Positions 9,033 through 18,334 of a stretch of 64,000 nt of DNA are shown here, in pieces. The stretch covers positions 1 to 64,000 of the forward strand of contig NZ_JAIQLH010000031.1 of assembly GCF_020037025.1 (NCBI RefSeq), given 5' to 3'. Under the pieces are notes generated by a model that was not told the DNA's origin, ran no database searches, and saw only the letters and a program-made list of their open reading frames with translations. The DNA comes from Streptomyces huiliensis (GTDB lineage: Bacteria > Actinomycetota > Actinomycetes > Streptomycetales > Streptomycetaceae). The position numbers and the translations under genes were made by a program. The number at the start of each line of letters is the position of its first letter. Within the stretch, counting starts at the first letter, position 1.

Positions 9033-10601
9033 GTGCTGGTTGCCGAACGCTACCGGCTGGGGGAGATGCTCGGCCGTGGCGGTATGGGCGAAGTCTGGTG
9101 CGGGCAGGACGAGGTGCTGGGGCGTCAGGTCGCGGTCAAGCTGCTCCTGGGCGACGACGGCGACGACTCCGCCGCCCAGCGCTTCCGGCTGGAGGCCCAG
9201 ACGGCGGCTCGCCTGAATCACCCTCAAGTGGTCTCGGTCTACGACTTCGGTTCTTGGGACGGCCGCTTCTACCTGGTGATGGAGCTGGTGAACGGTCCCA
9301 GCCTGGCCCAGCAGCTGGCCGCCCGCGGACCGCTGTCGCCGGCCGGGGTCGCCGACGTCGCCGCGCAGGCCGCGGCCGGGCTGGCGGCGGCCCACCAGCA
9401 GGGGGTGGTCCACCGCGACGTGAAGCCGGGCAACCTCATGCTGGACCGCAGCGGCACGGTGAAGATCGGCGACTTCGGCATCGCCCGCTTCGTAGACGAG
9501 ACGTCGGCCGGGCTGACCCGGGCCGGGCAGATCGTCGGCACGAGCACCTATCTCGCTCCCGAGCGTGCGCTGGGGCGCGTGGCCGGGCCCGCGTCGGACG
9601 TCTACGCGCTGGGGTGCGTTCTCTACCACTTGCTGGTCGGGCAGCCGCCGTTCTGGGCCGAGAGCCCCACCGCGCTCCTCTACCTCCACGTCGACACCCC
9701 GCCGGTGCCGCCGCGAGAGCACCGGGCCGAGGTGTCGGGCGCCCTGGACGACTACCTCCTCCGCATGCTCGCCAAGGAGCCGGAGGCGCGGCCTTCGGCG
9801 CAGGAGGTGGCCGACTGGTTCGCGAGCGGGGCCTGGCGCGGCGACCGGCAGCCGTTCGCACCCGCCATGGCACCGCCCGTGCCGGCACCTTCTGCCATGA
9901 CGCCTCCTGCCACGGCGCCTCCCGTCGGCGCTCATGCTGCGGCGCCGGCGGCCTTCCCTTCCGCGCCGGCCGGGGGCGTACCTCCGATGCCGTCCAACGG
10001 TCCCGTGGGCACCCCGTTCGCGTCGGCGGGCCACCTGGCGCCGCCGCACCAGGAGAGCGTGACGACGTACGCCCTGCCGGGCTCGCCGGCGACGCGCACG
10101 ACCCCGGCCGTGTCCGGGCGGCGACGGGCCGACGGCGGCCGTGGCAAGGGGCCGGGCCGGGGGCTGCGCAGTCCCAAGGCGCTGGCCGGAGCGGCGGCGG
10201 GGGTGGTGGCGTTCGCCGTGGCGGCGGTCATCGGGGCGTCCCTGTTCGCCTCCGACGGCGACGACGGCAGCGGGGGCCGCCCGGACGGCGGCCGCACGGG
10301 AGAGATGAGCGAGGGGCTCCAGCGCGACGCCGGTGACACCGGTGGCGCTGGTGACACCGGTGACGCGGGCGGCGCGCGGCGCGTGACGCCCGCGGCCACT
10401 CCCGGACTGCCGCAGGGAGGCGGTCGGCCGGTCCCGGGAACGGACAAGACCGGCGGGGACCGTAAGGAGAAGCGGGAGAAGGCGGGGAAGTCCGGGCAGG
10501 GTTCGGCGCGGCACGGCGGCCACGGCGGACGCACGAGCGCCGACGACGCGCAGGACGCCGAGGGCGACCGCGATGACCGCGACGGCGGGGACGACGACTG
10601 A
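9033..10601 (+). CDS. Membrane-anchored serine/threonine protein kinase (PknB family)
   Basis: 522 residues. The kinase domain spans residues 7-275: glycine loop GRGGMGEVW (14-22), ATP lysine in VAVKLL (36), catalytic loop HRDVKPGN (near 128), DFG (near 146) and an APE-like APERAL. A Pro/Ala linker leads to one membrane helix (about 385-408), followed by an extracellular low-complexity tail rich in Gly, Asp, Thr and Lys. The tail has no PASTA repeats, so it is not a muropeptide sensor of the PknB type. The start was set at the GTG at 9033 because AAGGG lies eight bases upstream; a GTG at 9024 is possible. Target proteins are unknown. Confidence 0.9.
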   Translation: MLVAERYRLGEMLGRGGMGEVWCGQDEVLGRQVAVKLLLGDDGDDSAAQRFRLEAQTAARLNHPQVVSVYDFGSWDGRFYLVMELVNGPSLAQQLAARGPLSPAGVADVAAQAAAGLAAAHQQGVVHRDVKPGNLMLDRSGTVKIGDFGIARFVDETSAGLTRAGQIVGTSTYLAPERALGRVAGPASDVYALGCVLYHLLVGQPPFWAESPTALLYLHVDTPPVPPREHRAEVSGALDDYLLRMLAKEPEARPSAQEVADWFASGAWRGDRQPFAPAMAPPVPAPSAMTPPATAPPVGAHAAAPAAFPSAPAGGVPPMPSNGPVGTPFASAGHLAPPHQESVTTYALPGSPATRTTPAVSGRRRADGGRGKGPGRGLRSPKALAGAAAGVVAFAVAAVIGASLFASDGDDGSGGRPDGGRTGEMSEGLQRDAGDTGGAGDTGDAGGARRVTPAATPGLPQGGGRPVPGTDKTGGDRKEKREKAGKSGQGSARHGGHGGRTSADDAQDAEGDRDDRDGGDDD

Positions 10602-10607
10602 CGCCCC

Positions 10608-10623
10608 GGCCGGTGGGCCGGCC
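10608..10623. terminator. Short GC hairpin between convergent genes
   Basis: GGCCGG and CCGGCC pair around a four-base loop just after the kinase stop and at the stop of the convergent regulator. No T-run follows, so termination is only possible, not shown. Confidence 0.3.
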
Positions 10624-11591
10624 TAAGCGGGAGCCGGCACCGCTGTGCGCGCGGGTGCCGATGCCGGCGCCGGCCCCGGGCCGGGCTGCGTCCTGCCCCT
10701 GAGCCGGCGCAGCATCCGGGCGTCCTGGAAGCCGACGGCCCGCGCGGCCGATTCCACGGTCGAGCCCTGGGCTATGAGGTGTTCGGCGTGTTCGAGCCGC
10801 AGTTCCTGCTGGTAGCGCAGGGGCGTCAGTCCGGTCGCGTGGGTGAAGTGGCGGGTGAGGGAGCGTTCGCTGAGGCCGACGGCGGAGGCGAGGTCGGAGA
10901 GGCGCAGGACGGAGGTGTAGCGGGAGTCGATGAGGTCCTGCGCGTGGTGGACGGCGTCGCTGAGGTGCGCGCGGTGCCGCAGCATCGCGCTGTGCTGCTG
11001 GTCGTCGCCGTTCCGCCGGGCGAAGACGACCATCTCCCGGGCGACCCGCGCCGCGCTCGCCGCGCCGTGGCGGAGGGCGACGAGGTGGAGGGCGAGGTCG
11101 ATGCCGCTGGCGATCCCCGCCGAGGTGATGATCCGCCCGTCGGTGACGTACAGCACGTCGCGCACCACGTGCGCCTTGGGGTAGCGCCGCGCCAGTTGGT
11201 CCTGGACGTCGTGGTGGGTGGTGCAGCGCCGGCCGTCGAGGAGGCCGGCCCGGCCGAGGGCGTCCGCGCCGGCGCAGATGCTGGCCACCGTCCCGCCGGC
11301 GTCGTGGTGGGCGACGAGCCGGTCGAGCAGCGGCCCGGGGATGCCCACGGGCTCCCGGAGGGCGCGGGTGCGCCATCCGGGGACCACGACCAGGTCGTCG
11401 GGCGTCAGCACGGGCCAGTCGGTGCCGGCGCGCAGGGTGATGCCCTGTGCCGTGGGGACGTCTTCCCGCTCGCTCACGTACGTGATCCCGTAGGGGTGCC
11501 CGAGGTCGTCGGCCGTGGAGAAGACCTGGGCGGGGCCCGCGAGGTCCAGCAGGTGGAGCCGGGGCACGAGAAGGAAGACGACGCGCGTCAC
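10623..11591 (-). CDS. GlxA-family AraC transcriptional regulator (DJ-1/PfpI domain)
   Basis: 322 residues. An N-terminal DJ-1/PfpI-like domain (residues 1-190) carries the nucleophile-elbow-like sequence SICAGADALGRAGLLDG, and a C-terminal AraC double helix-turn-helix (about 205-305) includes the conserved VGLSERSLTRHF and GFQDARMLRR. Proteins of this build are cytoplasmic regulators, usually without enzymatic activity. The GTG at 11591 overlaps the stop of the isochorismatase gene (GTGA), so the two are translationally coupled and probably regulate and execute one metabolic response. The tail after residue 300 is Pro/Ala-rich. Confidence 0.85.
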   Translation of the reverse strand: MTRVVFLLVPRLHLLDLAGPAQVFSTADDLGHPYGITYVSEREDVPTAQGITLRAGTDWPVLTPDDLVVVPGWRTRALREPVGIPGPLLDRLVAHHDAGGTVASICAGADALGRAGLLDGRRCTTHHDVQDQLARRYPKAHVVRDVLYVTDGRIITSAGIASGIDLALHLVALRHGAASAARVAREMVVFARRNGDDQQHSAMLRHRAHLSDAVHHAQDLIDSRYTSVLRLSDLASAVGLSERSLTRHFTHATGLTPLRYQQELRLEHAEHLIAQGSTVESAARAVGFQDARMLRRLRGRTQPGPGPAPASAPARTAVPAPA

Positions 11592-12184
11592 GATCCGGTC
11601 AGCTCCTTGGTCACCTCGTCGACGGTGGCGATCCGCGCGAAGCGGCCCGCCAGGGCGTACTCGGTGCGGGCCACGATCGCGTCGGTGGTCAGCGTACGCG
11701 GGTCCGCGAGGATCTCCTCCAGGGTGCGGCCCTTCGGGGCGTCCCAGTGCTCGATGGGGTGGGTGGCGGTCGCGTCGGTCACGAACGTCACGTCGTAGCC
11801 CAGGTCGGAGGCGACGCGGGCGGTCGTCTCGCAGCACTGCTCGGTGCGGATTCCGCTGATCAGGACCTCGCGGACGCCCTGCTGGGTGAGGAGCTGCTGG
11901 AGGTTGGTGGTGGTGAAGGCGTTGTGCGAGGACTTGACGAGGACGGGCTCGCCGGCCGCCGGCTCCAGCCCCTCGATCGGCCGGTTGAAGCCGAGCTCGG
12001 GGTCGAAGACGCTGCCACTGCCCGGCTCGGAGTGCAGGATCCAGACGACCAGCTCGCCCTTGGCCCGCTGGGCCGCCACCAGGCGGTTGACGTTCTCGAC
12101 GATGTCGGGGTTGTCGGTGGCGGCCCAGTTGGCCCGCTGGCGGAAGGATTCCTGGACGTCGATCACGATGAGTGCGCTGTTCAT
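11588..12184 (-). CDS. Isochorismatase-family cysteine hydrolase
   Basis: 198 residues of the isochorismatase/nicotinamidase fold. The first acidic catalytic residue is in LIVIDVQESF (residue 9), a lysine in VLVKSSHNAF and the nucleophile cysteine in ISGIRTEQCCETTAR. It would hydrolyse a vinyl ether, amide or carbamoyl substrate; which one is not readable. First gene of a two-gene operon with the GlxA-type regulator. The ATG at 12184 has no competing start. Confidence 0.85.
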   Translation of the reverse strand: MNSALIVIDVQESFRQRANWAATDNPDIVENVNRLVAAQRAKGELVVWILHSEPGSGSVFDPELGFNRPIEGLEPAAGEPVLVKSSHNAFTTTNLQQLLTQQGVREVLISGIRTEQCCETTARVASDLGYDVTFVTDATATHPIEHWDAPKGRTLEEILADPRTLTTDAIVARTEYALAGRFARIATVDEVTKELTGS

Positions 12185-12397
12185 GCCTTCATCCTGCGGG
12201 GCGGGAGGGGGCCTGCTGAAGGCTTGATCGGGCCTGGGGGCGGAACGATCCGGTCACGAGCGGAGAGGTCGTCCCGAGGGCGGGTCGGGCGCTCGGGGGC
12301 GTCCGGTCGGCCCCCCAACCGGAGTGACTCGCTCCGTTAACTCCCGCCCCACCCCTCCCCGTTCGAAATCGCCCGGCCCTGTGGCAGAGTCTCGGCC

Positions 12398-14095
12398 GTG
12401 GAACCCCTGCGCCCTCACGATCCCCCGGCCATCGGCCCGCACACGCTCCTCGCCCGGCTCGGCAGCGGCGGCATGGGCCAGGTGTACCTGGGCAGGTCGC
12501 CCGGCGGGCGGCAGTTGGCGATCAAGGTGATCCGGGAGGACTTCGCCCAGTCCGGCGAGGCGTCGGCGCGCTTCCGGCGCGAGGTGGCGACGGTCGGGGC
12601 GGTCCGCAGCGCGTACACGGCCAACCTGGTGGACGCTTCGTTGGAGACGGTGCCGTACTGGCTCGCCACCGAGTACGTGCCGGGCCCCACGCTGACGCGG
12701 GCCACCGGCGAGCGGGGGCCGCTGCCGCCGGAGACCTGCTTCCGGCTCTTCGCCGCCCTCGCGGAGGCGCTCGCGCAGGTGCACGGGCATGGGATCACCC
12801 ATCGCGACCTCAAGCCGCACAACATCATCCTGTCGCCGGTCGGTCCGAAGCTGATCGATTTCGGCATTGCCCGGGGCGCCGAGCAGACGGCCCTCACCCG
12901 GACCGGCATCGCGCCCGGTACCCCCGGTTACACCGCGCCCGAGGTCATCACGCGGAACGAAGTGTCGTTCGCCGCCGACGTGTTCGCCCTCGGCGCGACC
13001 ATGGCCTGTGCGGCGACGGGCCGTCCTCCGTACGGCGAGGGGTCCCTGGAGTCCGTCGTCTACCGCGTCGTACACGGCGAGGTCGACGCGGCCGGACTCG
13101 AACCGCGGCTGGCCGACCTCGTCCGCGCCTGCACGGCCGCCGACCCGGCCGCGCGTCCCGCCCTCTCCGAAGTCATTGAGCGCTGTGCTGTCAGGTCCTC
13201 CCTCGTCGACGATCCGGTGTACCGCGCGGTCGCCGCTCTCGGGGAGAGCGCCCCGGAGGACGTCCCGGCGGCGCTGGCGGCCGGCCTGATACCCGAGCGG
13301 CCCTTGGGGGCCGCGGGGGCTCCGGGGGGCGCGTACACGCCGACGTACGTGCCGCCGCAGCCGGCCGGGCCGCCGAGGCGTCCGCGCCGGTGGTCGGCCT
13401 ACGCGGCGGCGGCCGTCGCCTCGGCGGTGGTCGGTGGCGTCGCGGCGTACGGCGTGCTGCGGCCGGACGGCGGCGATGACGGCAAGGAGCCCGAAGTCGT
13501 GGCGCAGGGCACCGGCCGGGCGACTCCCGGGGTGTCGGGCGGCGGCGGACCGAAGGTGCCGCCCGCGTACGTGGAGCAGGCGGACAGCTATCGAGGCTCC
13601 TGGCAGCACAAGGAAGGCGGTCTGTCCTTCGAGGGCCAGTGCACCGAGCCGCCCGAGGAAGGTCTCGACAACCTCCAGACCTCCATCTCCGATCCGCAGA
13701 ATCCGGACGGGGACACGCCTCCGGGGAAGGTGAGGATCGGATTCCGCCTCAAGTACCTGATCGGCAAGTTCGAGAAGCCGTACTACGTCTCGGTGGCCGT
13801 CAAATCGCCCCACTGGATCGACGAAGAGACCGGTAAGCCGAACCCGCACCAGGGAAACATCGGAAACCTCGATCTCGGGTACACCAGCAAGCCGGTGAAC
13901 CTCTTCGGCGACGACCCGCAGAAGTGGGTGTACCTGACGTTTCCCGATGACTTCGGCAGGACGGTGCGGGGGAAGACCGAGGCGACACGGGTTCCGGTCA
14001 CCAACGACCCGGGTGGTTGGACGGTGAACTTCCTCCACGTCAGGGGCCCGCAGCAGTACAAGAGCTTCGCGTGCGGCGGCTTCCTCGTCGAGTGA
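12398..14095 (+). CDS. Membrane-anchored serine/threonine protein kinase with an extracellular domain
   Basis: 565 residues. Kinase domain about 13-270, with glycine loop GSGGMGQVY (near 23), lysine in LAIKVI, HRDLKPHN (near 135) and DFGIARG (near 153). One membrane helix lies at about 333-352. The external domain of about 190 residues contains two cysteines (CTEPPEE and FACGGF) that could form a disulphide and is rich in aromatic and charged residues, unlike the low-complexity tail of the kinase at 9033. It could bind a ligand; no family was recognised. GTG start. A 20-base GC hairpin follows the stop. Confidence 0.88.
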   Translation: MEPLRPHDPPAIGPHTLLARLGSGGMGQVYLGRSPGGRQLAIKVIREDFAQSGEASARFRREVATVGAVRSAYTANLVDASLETVPYWLATEYVPGPTLTRATGERGPLPPETCFRLFAALAEALAQVHGHGITHRDLKPHNIILSPVGPKLIDFGIARGAEQTALTRTGIAPGTPGYTAPEVITRNEVSFAADVFALGATMACAATGRPPYGEGSLESVVYRVVHGEVDAAGLEPRLADLVRACTAADPAARPALSEVIERCAVRSSLVDDPVYRAVAALGESAPEDVPAALAAGLIPERPLGAAGAPGGAYTPTYVPPQPAGPPRRPRRWSAYAAAAVASAVVGGVAAYGVLRPDGGDDGKEPEVVAQGTGRATPGVSGGGGPKVPPAYVEQADSYRGSWQHKEGGLSFEGQCTEPPEEGLDNLQTSISDPQNPDGDTPPGKVRIGFRLKYLIGKFEKPYYVSVAVKSPHWIDEETGKPNPHQGNIGNLDLGYTSKPVNLFGDDPQKWVYLTFPDDFGRTVRGKTEATRVPVTNDPGGWTVNFLHVRGPQQYKSFACGGFLVE

Positions 14096-14110
14096 CTCCG
14101 GTGCTGGAAA

Positions 14111-14140
14111 GGCGGCCGCGCCGGGGTATTCGCGGCCGCC
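14111..14140 (+). terminator. Hairpin after the second kinase
   Basis: A perfect 10-bp stem (14111-14120 with 14131-14140) begins 15 bases after the kinase stop. It lacks a T-run, which is common in Streptomyces. Confidence 0.5.
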
Positions 14141-14275
14141 GGAGCGGGGCGCGCGGCCTCAAGGCGGCAAATGCGCGGGAATGCCCTCGGGGGCGCCCCT
14201 GAGCCACCTTGTGGCTTCCCCTGATCCTCCCCTGAACTACGGGTACATGACGGGCCAGTGGGGGAGAATCGCGGG

Positions 14276-15280
14276 GTGCGCAAGTGGTGGGTGGGCGTCG
14301 GCGTCGGCATCGGAATGTGCCTGAGCCTCCTCGGGCTGCTCTTCTTCGCGATGTTCAGCGTGGCCTCGAGCATCGGGAGCGGGGCACGCGGTGCGGTGGG
14401 GCTCGCGAAAGGCGCGGTCCCCGTCGCGTACCAGCCGTTCCTGGAGAAGTGGGGCAACCTGTGCGAGGCCATCACCCCCGCCCTGCTGGCGGCGCAGCTC
14501 TACACCGAGAGCAACTGGAAGCCGGACGCGAAGAGTCCCGCGGGGGCGCTCGGACTGGCTCAGTTCATCCCCGAGACGTGGGCCCGCTACGGCGTCGACG
14601 GCAGTGGTGACGGCAGACCGGACATATGGGAGCCGGCGGATGCCATCGCCTCCGCAGCCACGTATGACTGTGCTTTGGCCAAGGACGTCAAAGGCGTGGG
14701 GGGCGACGCCACCAACAACATGCTCGCCGCGTACAACGCGGGCCCCTACCGGGTGATCCAGTCCGGCGGCGTCCCCGCCATCACCGAGACCCAGGGCTAC
14801 GTCAAATCCATCCGTGATCTCGAGAAGAGCTTCGCACGCCCCGTAGGCCGCGTGGCCCCCTCGCAGCAGGCGGCCGGGGCGATCTACTTCGCTCAGGCGC
14901 AGTTGGGGAAGCCGTACCTGTGGGGCGGGGACGGGACGAAGGAGGACGGGGGGCGGTTCGACTGCTCCGGGTTGACGAAGGCGGCGTACGCGTCCGTCGG
15001 GATCGAGCTGCCGCGCGTCGCGAACGACCAGTGGAACGCCGGGGCGCACCCGAAGCGGGACGAGCTGATGCCGGGGGATCTCGTCTTCTTCGCGCACAAC
15101 CTGAACGACCCGCGTTCGATCCATCACGTGGGGCTGTACGTGGGCGGCGGTTACATGATCAACGCGCCGCACACGGGTGCCGTGAACCGGTTCGACAAAA
15201 TCGATACCCCGGATTACATCGGTGCCACGCGCGTGACGGATGCGGGGGCGAAAGCGTTGCCCAGGCCGAACGGCGTGTGA
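14276..15280 (+). CDS. Bifunctional lytic transglycosylase / NlpC-P60 endopeptidase
   Basis: 334 residues. A membrane anchor or uncleaved signal (residues 3-25) is followed by a goose-type SLT transglycosylase domain (about 55-180) with the catalytic glutamate in YTESNWKP and the conserved ALGLAQFIPETW. An NlpC/P60 domain (about 200-325) has the nucleophile in RFDCSGLT and a histidine in SIHHVGLYVGGG. It should cut both glycan strands and stem peptides outside the membrane. Such enzymes (VirB1-like) open the wall for type IV machines, and it lies near that cluster. The GTG at 14276 was chosen because GGGGGAG lies ten bases upstream; a GTG at 14258 is in frame. Confidence 0.85.
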   Translation: MRKWWVGVGVGIGMCLSLLGLLFFAMFSVASSIGSGARGAVGLAKGAVPVAYQPFLEKWGNLCEAITPALLAAQLYTESNWKPDAKSPAGALGLAQFIPETWARYGVDGSGDGRPDIWEPADAIASAATYDCALAKDVKGVGGDATNNMLAAYNAGPYRVIQSGGVPAITETQGYVKSIRDLEKSFARPVGRVAPSQQAAGAIYFAQAQLGKPYLWGGDGTKEDGGRFDCSGLTKAAYASVGIELPRVANDQWNAGAHPKRDELMPGDLVFFAHNLNDPRSIHHVGLYVGGGYMINAPHTGAVNRFDKIDTPDYIGATRVTDAGAKALPRPNGV

Positions 15281-15471
15281 ACCCTGGGCCTCCTGCTCCG
15301 TCCCTGGTCACCCTTGGATAACGTCCTGGTGATCATTGGGTGGAGAGCGGAACGCCGGGTCGGAGAGGCGCGTTCCATGGGGGTGGGCGAGCCGCGCCTC
15401 ACCATGGGCGCACGGACCACGGGGGTTTGGCAGCTGCACCGAGCTACAGGCGACAGATAAGGGGGCACCAC

Positions 15472-16206
15472 ATGCCCGGACACGAGGCGGTCCATCCCCT
15501 GGCGGAGGCCAAGGGAGGCTCGTCGGGCCCCGACGTCGGCCTGCTCTACGACATCAACGGGCTGGCCAAGGACGCCCCGGGCTGGCTCGACCGCACGATG
15601 GAGTTCGTTGGCGAGTACGGAATCGTGCTCGGGCTCGGTGTTCTGATGGTGTGTGCGTGGTGGAGCGTGCGCCGCGGCCCGGACGCCCCGGCCGGGGTGG
15701 CCGCGCTGCTGTGGGCGCCCCTGGCGGCCGGCTTGGCGCTGCTCGTCAACGTGCCGATCCGCGGCTTCGTCCGGCGCCCCCGCCCGTTCCTGGAGCATCA
15801 GGGGCTCGACGTGCTGGTCAAGGGCAAGACGGACTTCTCGTTCGTCAGCGACCACGCCACGCTCACCATGGCGTTGGGCGTGGGCCTGTTCGTGGCGCAC
15901 CGCCGGTACGGGCTGGTCGGTATCGGGCTCGCCTTCCTCGAGGGCTTCTGCCGCGTCTTCATGGGCGTGCACTACCCCACGGACGTGATCGGCGGCCTCG
16001 CCCTCGGCACCGCCGTCGTGCTGCTGCTCGCCCCGCTGGCGATGATGCTGCTGACGCCGCTGGCCGGGCGGGTCGCCGCCACGCGGGCCGGATGGCTCGT
16101 CCGGTCGCGGAGCGCGCCCGCGCCGGTGGCCTTGGCCGAGGAGCCGGACGGTGGTGGAGTCACGGGGCGTCAGCCTCAGCGGCACGACAAGGGGTTGGCC
16201 GCGTAG
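15472..16206 (+). CDS. PAP2-family membrane phosphatase
   Basis: 244 residues with five or six hydrophobic segments. The phosphatase signature is split as in the PAP2 superfamily: RRPRPF (near 100), SFVSDHATLT (near 122, in place of the usual PSGH) and CRVFMGVHYPTDVIGG (near 160-175). It would dephosphorylate a lipid phosphate such as undecaprenyl pyrophosphate or phosphatidic acid at the outer face of the membrane. The ATG at 15472 has AAGGGGG upstream. It converges on the FAD oxidoreductase across a long shared hairpin. Confidence 0.8.
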   Translation: MPGHEAVHPLAEAKGGSSGPDVGLLYDINGLAKDAPGWLDRTMEFVGEYGIVLGLGVLMVCAWWSVRRGPDAPAGVAALLWAPLAAGLALLVNVPIRGFVRRPRPFLEHQGLDVLVKGKTDFSFVSDHATLTMALGVGLFVAHRRYGLVGIGLAFLEGFCRVFMGVHYPTDVIGGLALGTAVVLLLAPLAMMLLTPLAGRVAATRAGWLVRSRSAPAPVALAEEPDGGGVTGRQPQRHDKGLAA

Positions 16207-16221
16207 GCGGCGCGGACAGTG

Positions 16222-16272
16222 GAAGTGAGCGGCCCGGCCTCCCGAAGGACAGGAGGCCGGGCCGCTCACTTC
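16222..16272. terminator. Bidirectional 21-bp stem terminator
   Basis: Positions 16222-16242 and 16252-16272 form a perfect 21-bp stem with a nine-base loop exactly between the stops of two convergent genes (16206 and 16273). Confidence 0.85.
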
Positions 16273-17853
16273 CTACAGCGCCTGCGCGAAGTCGAACACC
16301 CGCTGCGGGTCGTACTGCCGCTTCAGTTTCGTCAGCCGGTCCGCCGCGTCCCCGTAGTAGGCCCGGCGCCAGTCCTTCAGCCCGGCGTCCGCGTAGTTCT
16401 GGTAGGCGGCGCCGGACGCGTACCGGCGCATGGCCGCGTGGACGCCGTCCAGCCAGGCGACCTGCGGTCCGCCGGAGGCCGACGCCCCCCACGAGGTGAG
16501 GTACTGGGCCAGGAACCGCGACCGCCGGTGCACGAACGCCGTGTCGAGCGGCTTGACGCGGTTGACCGCGCCGCCGAGCGCCGTCAGCTGGATCGACCCG
16601 CCGCCGCCCCCGCCCTTGCGGCCGAACCGCTCGGTCTGGTCGAGCAGGGTGCGGATGCCGGCCGTGGTCAGCGAGCGGTCGTAGAAGTCCGAGCGGGCGG
16701 CGTACGTCTCGCGGCCGAGCTTGCCGGCCTTGTCCCGGCCGGGGGTGCGGCCCGGCAGGTGGGACTGGGGGAGCGTCAGGTCGGCGCAGCCGGCGTAGCG
16801 GCGCATGCTGTCCAGGTACGAGCGGCTGCGCACCGAGATGCTCGCCTTGCCGCCGCCGACCTTGGCGGCCAGCTTGTCGAGCGCGTTGGCGAGGCCGCTC
16901 TTGGTGCCGAGGGAGAAGGCGGCGACGGCGATGCGCGGGGTGCGGCCGGGGGTGACGGACAGGTCGCAGGCGGACCAGATCTCGTCCGGCTGGGTCGGCC
17001 CCCACTCCTGCCAGGCGCGGATGACGTCGGCGGCCTTGGCCCACGGCCAGGAGACGTAGCCCGTCACGCCGTCGCCCACGCGGCGGGTGCGGAAGCGGAG
17101 TTCGGTGACGACGCCGAAGTTGCCGTTGCCGGCGCCGCGCAGGGCCCAGAAGAGGTCGGGGTTGCGCTTGGCGTCGCACTCGACGGTCTTGCCGTCGGCG
17201 GTGACGAGGGTGGCGCCGGTGAGGCTGTCGCAGGTCAGGCCGTACGCCCGGGAGAGGACGCCGTGGCCGCCGCCGAGGGTCAGGCCGGAGACGCCGACCG
17301 TGGGGCAGGAGCCCGCGGGGATGGTGACGCCGCTCGCCGCCAGGCCGGTGTAGACGTCGATGAGCTTGGCGCCGGCGCCGATGACGGCGGAGGACGAGGT
17401 GGGGGTGCGGATCGTCTTCAGCCGCGAGACGTCGAGCACGAGCCGTCCGTCTCCGCCCGACCAACCCGCGTAGCTGTGCCCGCCGTTGCGTATGGACACC
17501 GGTATGGAGAAGCGGCGGGCGAAGGACAGGCAGGCGGCGATGTCCGCGGTGCCGCCCACGTAGGCGACGCCGGCCGGGCGCTGCCCGTCGTAGCGGGTGT
17601 TGTACAGCTGCCGGGCGGTGGAGTAGTCGGCGTCGCCGGGGCGGATGAGGCCGCCTTTGAGGCCCTTGCCCAGCGCCGTCCAGTCGGACGCCTGGACCTT
17701 GGCGCTACGGGCGGTGGTGCGGCCGGTGGTGCGGGCCGCGGCGGCCCCGGCGGTCACCGGCGCCGCGGTCGCCGTGCCGCCGGTGAGGCCGGGCGCGGCC
17801 CAGGCCGCCGCCGTCAGTCCCGTCGCGGCCGTCAGCAGTGTGCGCCTGTCCAT
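16273..17853 (-). CDS. Exported FAD-linked oxidase of the BBE (berberine-bridge) type
   Basis: 526 residues. The Tat-like export signal has the twin arginine in MDRRTLLTAA followed by an Ala-rich core. In the FAD-binding domain His (NGGHSYAGW, near 124) and Cys (AGSCPTVGVSG, near 181) match the two residues that bind FAD covalently in bicovalent oxidases. The BBE C-terminus is seen as YYGDAADRL and QYDPQRVFDFAQ. It would oxidise a sugar, alcohol or secondary metabolite outside the cell. Its upstream region carries four tandem 19-bp repeats. Confidence 0.87.
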   Translation of the reverse strand: MDRRTLLTAATGLTAAAWAAPGLTGGTATAAPVTAGAAAARTTGRTTARSAKVQASDWTALGKGLKGGLIRPGDADYSTARQLYNTRYDGQRPAGVAYVGGTADIAACLSFARRFSIPVSIRNGGHSYAGWSGGDGRLVLDVSRLKTIRTPTSSSAVIGAGAKLIDVYTGLAASGVTIPAGSCPTVGVSGLTLGGGHGVLSRAYGLTCDSLTGATLVTADGKTVECDAKRNPDLFWALRGAGNGNFGVVTELRFRTRRVGDGVTGYVSWPWAKAADVIRAWQEWGPTQPDEIWSACDLSVTPGRTPRIAVAAFSLGTKSGLANALDKLAAKVGGGKASISVRSRSYLDSMRRYAGCADLTLPQSHLPGRTPGRDKAGKLGRETYAARSDFYDRSLTTAGIRTLLDQTERFGRKGGGGGGSIQLTALGGAVNRVKPLDTAFVHRRSRFLAQYLTSWGASASGGPQVAWLDGVHAAMRRYASGAAYQNYADAGLKDWRRAYYGDAADRLTKLKRQYDPQRVFDFAQAL

Positions 17854-17952
17854 GGTGCGTTCGCCCCCGTTGTTCCCGTGTGCCCTGATACCCGTCCGAC
17901 GTTAGGAACAGATGATCAGGATGGGGGGAACGGTTCCGCCCGGGGGCGACCC

Positions 17953-18028
17953 TGATGAGACCTGAGGATCCTGATGAGACCCGAGGATCTTGATGAGACC
18001 TGAAGACTCTGATGAGACCTGACGAGAG
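17953..18028. repeat. Four tandem 19-bp repeats upstream of the FAD oxidase
   Basis: Units at 17953, 17972, 17991 and 18010 all begin TGATGAGACC and differ at a few positions. They lie in the 180-base gap between the small gene at 18034 and the oxidase start at 17853, that is, in the promoter or leader of the oxidase. Confidence 0.9.
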
Positions 18029-18033
18029 GGTGG

Positions 18034-18213
18034 CTAGTGGCCCACGTGCGCCAGGTGCTCGTCGGCGTCGTGGCGGGCGAGGGAGCGGGCCCGGCGGGCC
18101 GGGCCGAGCCAGCCGCAGGTGCAGCGGGCCGTGCAGAAGGAGCCGCGTTCGCCGGTGGTGACGCGGTGTTCGGCGGCGGGGACCGGGTGCGGTACGGAGT
18201 GCGTCTCGGACAC
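18034..18213 (-). CDS. Small Cys/His protein of unknown function
   Basis: 59 residues, GTG start, TAG stop. Not recognised by name. It contains three closely spaced cysteines followed by CGWLGPARRARSLARHDADEH, a mix of Cys, Trp, Arg and His that suggests a small zinc-binding or nucleic-acid-binding protein. Coding is supported by high G/C third positions throughout and by the reading frame stopping cleanly before the repeats at 17953. The ribosome-binding site is weak (GGTGG). Confidence 0.6.
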   Translation of the reverse strand: MSETHSVPHPVPAAEHRVTTGERGSFCTARCTCGWLGPARRARSLARHDADEHLAHVGH

Positions 18214-18334
18214 ACCACCACGCTACCGGCCCGCCGGGGCGCGGTCGCCGCCTCCCCGGGACCGTGACGGCGGCCCGGACGCGGTCGTTGGAAGAGAACG
18301 GGTTCCACCAGCGCGCGGCAGGGAGCTGACGGTC

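Noticed and set aside
17953..18028. CRISPR array
   Set aside because: Units are directly adjacent without spacers and no cas gene is present.
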